Shown piece after piece: positions 59,454-64,000 of a DNA stretch of 64,000 nucleotides. This DNA is from Kitasatospora sp. A2-31. GTDB taxonomy: Bacteria > Actinomycetota > Actinomycetes > Streptomycetales > Streptomycetaceae. Within the stretch, counting starts at the first letter, position 1; every line of letters begins with the position of its first letter. Both the position numbers and the translations under genes were made by a program. The notes under the pieces are model-generated. The model had not been told where the DNA came from, did not search any database, and saw only the letters and a program-made list of their open reading frames with translations. The stretch is from the NCBI RefSeq assembly GCF_022288725.1, contig NZ_JAKNTA010000008.1, forward strand, positions 62,001-126,000, read 5' to 3'.

Positions 59454-60365
59454 ATGATGTGGCGGGTGCAGAGTGCAGAGCGCCCCGGAGCGGGCACCGA
59501 CAGGCCCGTCGGCCGGTCCGGACCGGTACCGACGCCCGACCCACCGCCCGGTCCACCGCCCGGTCCACCGTCCGCCCGGCCCCCGGGGGCAGCCCCGGAC
59601 GACCTGACCGCCGCCGTCCGAGCGGCGCAGGACGGCGACGAGGAGGCGTTCCGGCTGCTGTTCCGCAGCGTGCAGCCGGGTCTGATCCGCTACCTCCGGG
59701 TGCTGATCGGCGGCCGGCCCGAGGACGCCCAGGACGCCGAGGACATCGCCTCCGAGGCCTGGCTCCAGATCGCCCGCGACCTGCCGTCCTTCACCGGCGA
59801 CGGGGACGGCTTCCGCGGCTGGGCCGCCACCATCGGCCGCAACCGTGCCCTCGACCACCTGCGGGCCAGACGCCGCAGACCGGTCGCCGATCTCCCGTTC
59901 GAGTACCTGGGCGAGCTGGCCGCGGGGGACGACACGGCGGGCGCGGCGATGGCCGCCGTCGGCACGGCGGACGCGCTGGCGCTGATCTCCCGGCTGCCGC
60001 ACGACCAGGCCGAGGCCGTGCTGCTGCGGGTGGTGATGGAGCTCGACGCGGAGAGCGCCGCGCGGGTGCTCGGCAAGCGGGCGGGGACGGTGCGGATGGC
60101 CGCGCACCGGGGGCTGCGGCGGCTGGCCAAGCTGCTGGAGCAGTCCTTCGCGTCCGGCGTCGGGATCCCGGCGCAGCCGATGGCCCGACAGGCAGTCCGG
60201 CGGGCGGCCTCGACCACGGTGCAGCAGCCGACCGGGCAGCCGGTGCCGCACCAGTCGGGCCGGGCCGGACGGGGTGCCCGGCGGGGCTCCGGAAAATCCG
60301 GCGAAGAAATCTCTCCGCAGGGTGTGACAGAACGCAGGGCCGCGACGCTGAAGGACATGAGATGA
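59454..60365 (+). CDS. Sigma-70 family (ECF) factor
   Basis: 303 aa. Pro-rich N-terminus, region 2 (DAEDIASEAWLQIARDLPSF; GWAATIGRNRALDHLRARRR) and region 4 (AEAVLLRVVMELDAESAARVLG). A basic tail follows. The stop overlaps the downstream gene (ATGA), as for sigma/anti-sigma pairs. ATG at 59454 or 59457. Confidence 0.85.
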   Translation: MMWRVQSAERPGAGTDRPVGRSGPVPTPDPPPGPPPGPPSARPPGAAPDDLTAAVRAAQDGDEEAFRLLFRSVQPGLIRYLRVLIGGRPEDAQDAEDIASEAWLQIARDLPSFTGDGDGFRGWAATIGRNRALDHLRARRRRPVADLPFEYLGELAAGDDTAGAAMAAVGTADALALISRLPHDQAEAVLLRVVMELDAESAARVLGKRAGTVRMAAHRGLRRLAKLLEQSFASGVGIPAQPMARQAVRRAASTTVQQPTGQPVPHQSGRAGRGARRGSGKSGEEISPQGVTERRAATLKDMR

Positions 60366-61471
60366 GCACCAACCGATCCCGTCGGATCGACCGCGACACG
60401 GCCGAGCAACTGCTTGGCGGTGCCGTGGGCGGCCCGTCGGCCGGGCAGGACGCCTCACTCACCGGACCGGACGTCGGGGCCGGGTCGACCGGACTGCCCG
60501 AGGGCGGGCCGGTGGACCGGGTGGCCCGGGTCCTGGCCGCTGCCTCCGCCCCGGCGGTGGCGGAGGAGCTCTCCGGCGAGGAGGCGGCGCTGGCCGCGTT
60601 CCGGGAGGCCCGTCTCGCGCCCGTCCCTGCTCCACCCGCCGTACCCGCACCCGTCCGGAGACGATCGATGGCAACCGCCGCGCTGGCCAGGGCCTTCAGC
60701 ACGAAGGCCGTCGCCGTCGTGCTCGGCGCCACCGCGCTCGGCGGGGTGGCGGTCGCGGCCGGCACGGGCAACCTGCCGTCGGCGCTCGGTGGCGGTTCCG
60801 AGGACCGGAGCCGGATGCCGGTCGTCCCCGCGGCCACCGGGACGTCCGCACCGGGGACGAAGTCCGGCGCGTCGAGCGGCTCCTCGGCCGCGCGGCAGCC
60901 CTTCGGCGGTCCCTCGACCACCGGTGGCGCGGCCACCGGCGGGCCGTCCGCCGGGGCGGGCGGGCAGTCCGCGCCGGGTGCGCCGTCCTCGACCCCGGCC
61001 GACGGGGAGACCAAGGGCGGTCCGAATGGCCTGGTCTCGCTCTGCCGCGGCTTCACCGACCGGACGGGCAAGGGCGAGCGCCCGCGCCTGCTGACCGCGG
61101 ACCCGCAGTTCGCCGCGTTGGTCGCGGAGGCCGGCGGCGCGGACAAGGTGGAGGGGTACTGCGCGAACGTCCTCCGGCGCGCCGGTGAGGACGACCGCCG
61201 GAACTCCTCCCAGCAGTCCGGCGGCACCACCTCCGGCAACGGCGGCAACGGAGCGGGCGGCAGCCAGGACGGCAAGCAGAACGGTAACCAGAACGGCAAC
61301 CAGAACGGTGACGGCGGCAAGGCCTCCGGCTCCGGCGGCTCGGGTGGTTCGGGCGAGAACGGCGGCAAGGCCACCGGCACCCCCGTGCTGCCTCCGCTGC
61401 CGACGCTCACCGATCCGCGGCCGAAGCCCGACCGCACCGACAAACCCGCCGAAGCCTCGCCCAAGAGGTGA
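60362..61471 (+). CDS. Membrane-anchored anti-sigma-like protein
   Basis: 369 aa. Cytoplasmic N-terminus (about 1-110), one membrane segment (AVAVVLGATALGGVAVAAG), then a Gly/Ser/Asn-rich extracytoplasmic region with KQNGNQNGNQNGDGG repeats and two Cys. Coupled to the sigma factor by ATGA, so it likely controls it from the membrane. No recognisable ZAS motif. Confidence 0.75.
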   Translation: MSTNRSRRIDRDTAEQLLGGAVGGPSAGQDASLTGPDVGAGSTGLPEGGPVDRVARVLAAASAPAVAEELSGEEAALAAFREARLAPVPAPPAVPAPVRRRSMATAALARAFSTKAVAVVLGATALGGVAVAAGTGNLPSALGGGSEDRSRMPVVPAATGTSAPGTKSGASSGSSAARQPFGGPSTTGGAATGGPSAGAGGQSAPGAPSSTPADGETKGGPNGLVSLCRGFTDRTGKGERPRLLTADPQFAALVAEAGGADKVEGYCANVLRRAGEDDRRNSSQQSGGTTSGNGGNGAGGSQDGKQNGNQNGNQNGDGGKASGSGGSGGSGENGGKATGTPVLPPLPTLTDPRPKPDRTDKPAEASPKR

Positions 61472-61780
61472 CCCGAGACTCCGGATGGGCGGCGAGCGAA
61501 TCCCCCCGGGCCCGCCGCCCATCCGGGAAGCACCACCGCAGTGCCCGCTCCACCCGCAGACCGTACGACCCGCAGGACCCGCAGTAGCTCCACCACCCCA
61601 AGACCCCGGGTGGCCGGTCGGCTCCCCCGTGCCCACCGTCCACCCGGCCGGCCCCGGCCGGACCGCAGGCGCACCCCCCGGACGCGCCGCGGTCCGGCCG
61701 GGACCGGAACCGTCGGCCCGTCCGCCCCGCAGTCGGGCGGGCCGACGGCCCGCGCGACCAGACCACACCTGGACCCGACC
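61472..61780. other. Gap with no confident gene
   Basis: A frame opens from 61541 into the next gene, but its first ~80 codons are Arg/Pro-rich without coding bias, so the gene is taken to start at 61781. Promoter expected here. Confidence 0.4.
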
Positions 61781-62377
61781 GTGACCGTCACCTGGTACGA
61801 CCACGAGCCGGCGGCCGGGGATCCGCTGCCCGGTTCCCCGGCCGCCACCCCTTCCCGGCAGGCCGCCGAGACCACCGCCGCCCCCGTGTTCGTGGACTCC
61901 TCCGGCCGCCGCCAGCGGCGGGTCCGCCGCCTCGGCCTGCTGCTCGCCGTGCCGGCCGCCGGCTACCTGGTGCTGGTGGCCAGCACGGTGCTGGGCGGGC
62001 CGAGCGTGAGCGCGCCGTTCCTGCCGCTGCCGCCCGCCCCCAGCGCCGCCCCGACCGCGCCGGCCGCCGAGACCCCGTCCGAGGTGCCGACGATCCCCGG
62101 CGCGCCGGGGCCGGACAGCGTGCAGCCCGGCCCGGCCCAGTCGGCGGTGGCCGGCCGCCGGGGCGCCCCGACGGCGGCCGGCCGGTCGGCCACCCCGGAG
62201 CCGTCCGCTCCGCCCTCCGCCGGGCCGTCCGGGTCCGCCACGCCCGGCGGCAACGGCAACGGCAACGGCAACGGCGGGAACCCCACCGTGACCCCCGGCC
62301 ACGGACGGCCCACCGACGCGCCGGGCCACTCGGGCAACGGGGGCGGCAAGACCGCCAAGCCGTCCCCGGCTCCGTGA
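61781..62377 (+). CDS. Membrane-anchored Pro-rich protein next to deacetylase
   Basis: 198 aa from GTG. One membrane segment (LGLLLAVPAAGYLVLVASTVL), then a Pro/Ala/Gly-rich extracytoplasmic tail with a GNGNGNGNGG run. In Streptomyces as I recall, a similar small protein precedes the deacetylase/glycosyltransferase gene, so the two probably act together at the cell surface. Confidence 0.55.
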   Translation: MTVTWYDHEPAAGDPLPGSPAATPSRQAAETTAAPVFVDSSGRRQRRVRRLGLLLAVPAAGYLVLVASTVLGGPSVSAPFLPLPPAPSAAPTAPAAETPSEVPTIPGAPGPDSVQPGPAQSAVAGRRGAPTAAGRSATPEPSAPPSAGPSGSATPGGNGNGNGNGGNPTVTPGHGRPTDAPGHSGNGGGKTAKPSPAP

Positions 62378-62479
62378 CCCGGCGCCCGCCCTGCCGAAGC
62401 CGCCACCGCCGTTCTGCGGACCCACCCCCGGCCCCTCGCCTCTCCGGGCCCCGCCCCGCCCTCCCGAAAGCGCCCCGCC

Positions 62480-64000
62480 GTGAGCCCCTCCCGCCGTCGC
62501 CGCAGAACCGGCCGCCCCGGCCCCGCCGCCGTCCCGCCCGCCGCCCGGCGCGGCAGAAGGGGCGTCGTCCGCCAGGGTCCGCTGCGCACCCACTGGCTGC
62601 TGCTGACCGCCCTGCTGTTCACCCTGGCGGCCGCCCTGCTGCTGCAGGGCTACACCCAGCACCTCTACGACCACCGCCCCGACCCGGCCGCCCAGCCGGC
62701 GGGCTCGGCCGCCGTCCCCGAGCAGGTCCGCAGCGGCGGACCCGTGATCGACGCGGCCGGCGCCGAGCCGCGAACCGCCGCGCCGCGCCCCGGCACCGTC
62801 GCGCTCACCTTCGACGACGGCCCCGACCCGCGCTGGACCGCCGAGGTCCTGGACACGCTGAGCCGCAACGGCGTGCACGCCACCTTCTTCGTGGTCGGCA
62901 CCCAGGCGGCCGCCCACCCCGACCTGGTCCGCCGGATCGTCGCCGAGGGCCACCAGCTCGGCGTGCACACCTTCACCCACGCCGACCTCGGAGCCCAGCC
63001 GCCCTGGCGCCGCTCGCTGGAGCTGCGCGAGACCCAGCTCACCCTGGCCGGCGCGGCCGGGGTGACCAGCTCGCTGCTGCGCCCGCCGTACTCCTCCACC
63101 GCCGACGTGCTGGACGACCCCGGCTGGGCCGCCGTCCAGCAGGCCGGCCGCGAGGGCTATCTGACCGTGCTCACCACCCATGACAGCGAGGACTGGCGCC
63201 GCCCCGGCGTGGACGAGATCACCGACGCGGCCACCGCAGGGCGGGGCGACGAGGGCCGGATCGTCCTGATGCACGACGGCGGCGGCAACCGCTGGCAGAC
63301 CGTCGCCGCGCTGGACGCCCTGCTGCCGCGGCTCAAGGCGCGGGGATTCCGCTTCACCACGGTCAGTGAGTCGGTGGGCCTGCCCGACCCCGTCCGGCGG
63401 GCGACGTGGGCCGAGCACTGGCAGGGCCTCGCCCTGATCCGGGTGCTACAGGCCGGGGACTGGACCCTCGCCGTACTGGGCTGGCTGCTGTACGCGGCGG
63501 GCGCGGTCAGCGTCCTGCGCGCGGTGACCGTTCTGGTCGCCGCCCGGCGGCACAAGCGGCTGCGCCGCCGGCGCAACGCCTGGGGACCGCCGGTCACCGA
63601 GCCGGTCAGCGTGATCGTGCCGGCCTACAACGAGTCGGCCGGCATCGAGGCCGCCGTCCGCTCGCTGCTCGCGTCCGACCACCCGGTCGAGGTCATCGTG
63701 GTCGACGACGGTTCCACCGACGGCACCGCCGACCTGGTCGAGTCGTTGGGCCTGCCGTACGTCCGGGTGATCCGGCAGGCCAACGCGGGCAAGCCGGCCG
63801 CGCTCAACACCGGCATCGCCGCCGCCCGGGCCGAGCTGCTGGTGATGGTCGACGGCGACACCGTCTTCGAGCCGGACGCCGTCCGGATGCTGGTCCAGCC
63901 CTTCGCCGATCCGGCGGTCGGCGCCGTCTCCGGAAACGCCAAGGTGGCCAACCGGGGCGGCCTGCTGGGCCGCTGGCAGCACATCGAGTACGTGGTCGGC
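62480..64000 (+). CDS. Polysaccharide deacetylase/GT2 glycosyltransferase fusion (3' truncated by window)
   Basis: At least 507 aa. Membrane segment HWLLLTALLFTLAAALLLQG, then a NodB deacetylase domain: FDDGPDP (metal Asp), HTFTHADLG and LLRPPYSS. A second membrane segment (VLGWLLYAAGAVSVLRAVTVLVAA) leads to a family 2 glycosyltransferase beginning SVIVPAYNES, with VVDDGSTDGT and MVDGDT. Makes and de-N-acetylates a surface glycan, a PNAG- or hyaluronan-like role by analogy. Runs off the window. GTG at 62480. Confidence 0.87.
   Translation, partial: MSPSRRRRRTGRPGPAAVPPAARRGRRGVVRQGPLRTHWLLLTALLFTLAAALLLQGYTQHLYDHRPDPAAQPAGSAAVPEQVRSGGPVIDAAGAEPRTAAPRPGTVALTFDDGPDPRWTAEVLDTLSRNGVHATFFVVGTQAAAHPDLVRRIVAEGHQLGVHTFTHADLGAQPPWRRSLELRETQLTLAGAAGVTSSLLRPPYSSTADVLDDPGWAAVQQAGREGYLTVLTTHDSEDWRRPGVDEITDAATAGRGDEGRIVLMHDGGGNRWQTVAALDALLPRLKARGFRFTTVSESVGLPDPVRRATWAEHWQGLALIRVLQAGDWTLAVLGWLLYAAGAVSVLRAVTVLVAARRHKRLRRRRNAWGPPVTEPVSVIVPAYNESAGIEAAVRSLLASDHPVEVIVVDDGSTDGTADLVESLGLPYVRVIRQANAGKPAALNTGIAAARAELLVMVDGDTVFEPDAVRMLVQPFADPAVGAVSGNAKVANRGGLLGRWQHIEYVVG

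Noticed and set aside
61541..61780. N-terminal extension of the Pro-rich membrane protein
   Set aside because: Arg/Pro-rich without coding bias; internal GTG at 61781 preferred.
60455..63418. 987-codon minus-strand open frame
   Set aside because: Antisense shadow of the anti-sigma-like and deacetylase genes; no recognisable domain.

Overview
The window is very GC-rich with near-total G/C at third codon positions, and it carries families typical of Streptomycetaceae: DUF317 proteins, a SCO6880-like conjugation protein, an ECF sigma factor with a SnoaL-like tail, a VC0807-type membrane protein and a polysaccharide deacetylase/glycosyltransferase fusion. It is best read as a Streptomyces or Kitasatospora chromosome segment. 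No intact RNA gene and no CRISPR array was seen.

Region 1 (1-24.4 kb) is part of an integrated conjugative element of the type IV secretion (T4SS) kind. Two divergent operons leave a ~700 bp control region (18.3-19.0 kb). The leftward operon runs from a transglycosylase/NlpC protein (17155-18321) through a pilin-like protein, a VirB6-like channel protein, a SCO6880-like protein, VirB4 and the VirD4/TraG coupling protein to a PP-loop ATPase at the window edge. Interleaved are a dozen small proteins of unknown function. The rightward operon holds an orphan DNA methyltransferase, two DUF317 proteins and three unknown proteins. Relaxase and integrase are not in view and must lie to the left. Three unusual patterns run through this region. 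(a) At least 13 genes have no ATG/GTG/TTG at the expected place but have CTG or ATC after a good ribosome binding site. (b) The control region holds five copies of one promoter-like or operator motif, four facing left and one facing right. (c) The accessory proteins, many built on a shared ~60-residue 'AGF' module, nearly all end in arginine after a Pro/Ala-rich tail, whereas the core transfer proteins do not. That combination could mark a set of T4SS substrates.

Region 2 (24.4-27.3 kb) has a DUF5655-type putative nuclease, an unknown protein and an EEP-family hydrolase. Region 3 (27.34-37.13 kb) is a ~9.8 kb segment bounded by direct repeats of the 3' half of a tRNA-Thr(CGT)-like sequence, 41 of 43 bases identical. 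It carries a complete four-gene Wadjet-like (JetABCD, type III-like) SMC anti-plasmid system, with an esterase remnant and a PIN-toxin remnant at its edges. An SMC anti-plasmid island beside a conjugative element suggests conflict or cooperation between mobile elements.

Region 4 (37.6-64 kb) looks like ordinary chromosome: a type II thioesterase, an MFS exporter with a divergent Lrp-like regulator, a CrtI-like oxidoreductase, a SpoU methylase/SAM methyltransferase pair, a flippase-like membrane protein, an SDR/HTH pair, a UBP zinc finger, a serine hydrolase, two sigma factors, two MarR-like regulators, a Nudix hydrolase, a Clp-N/HTH protein with its own palindromes, a phosphatase, and a sigma/anti-sigma-like pair ahead of a deacetylase/glycosyltransferase that runs off the right end.
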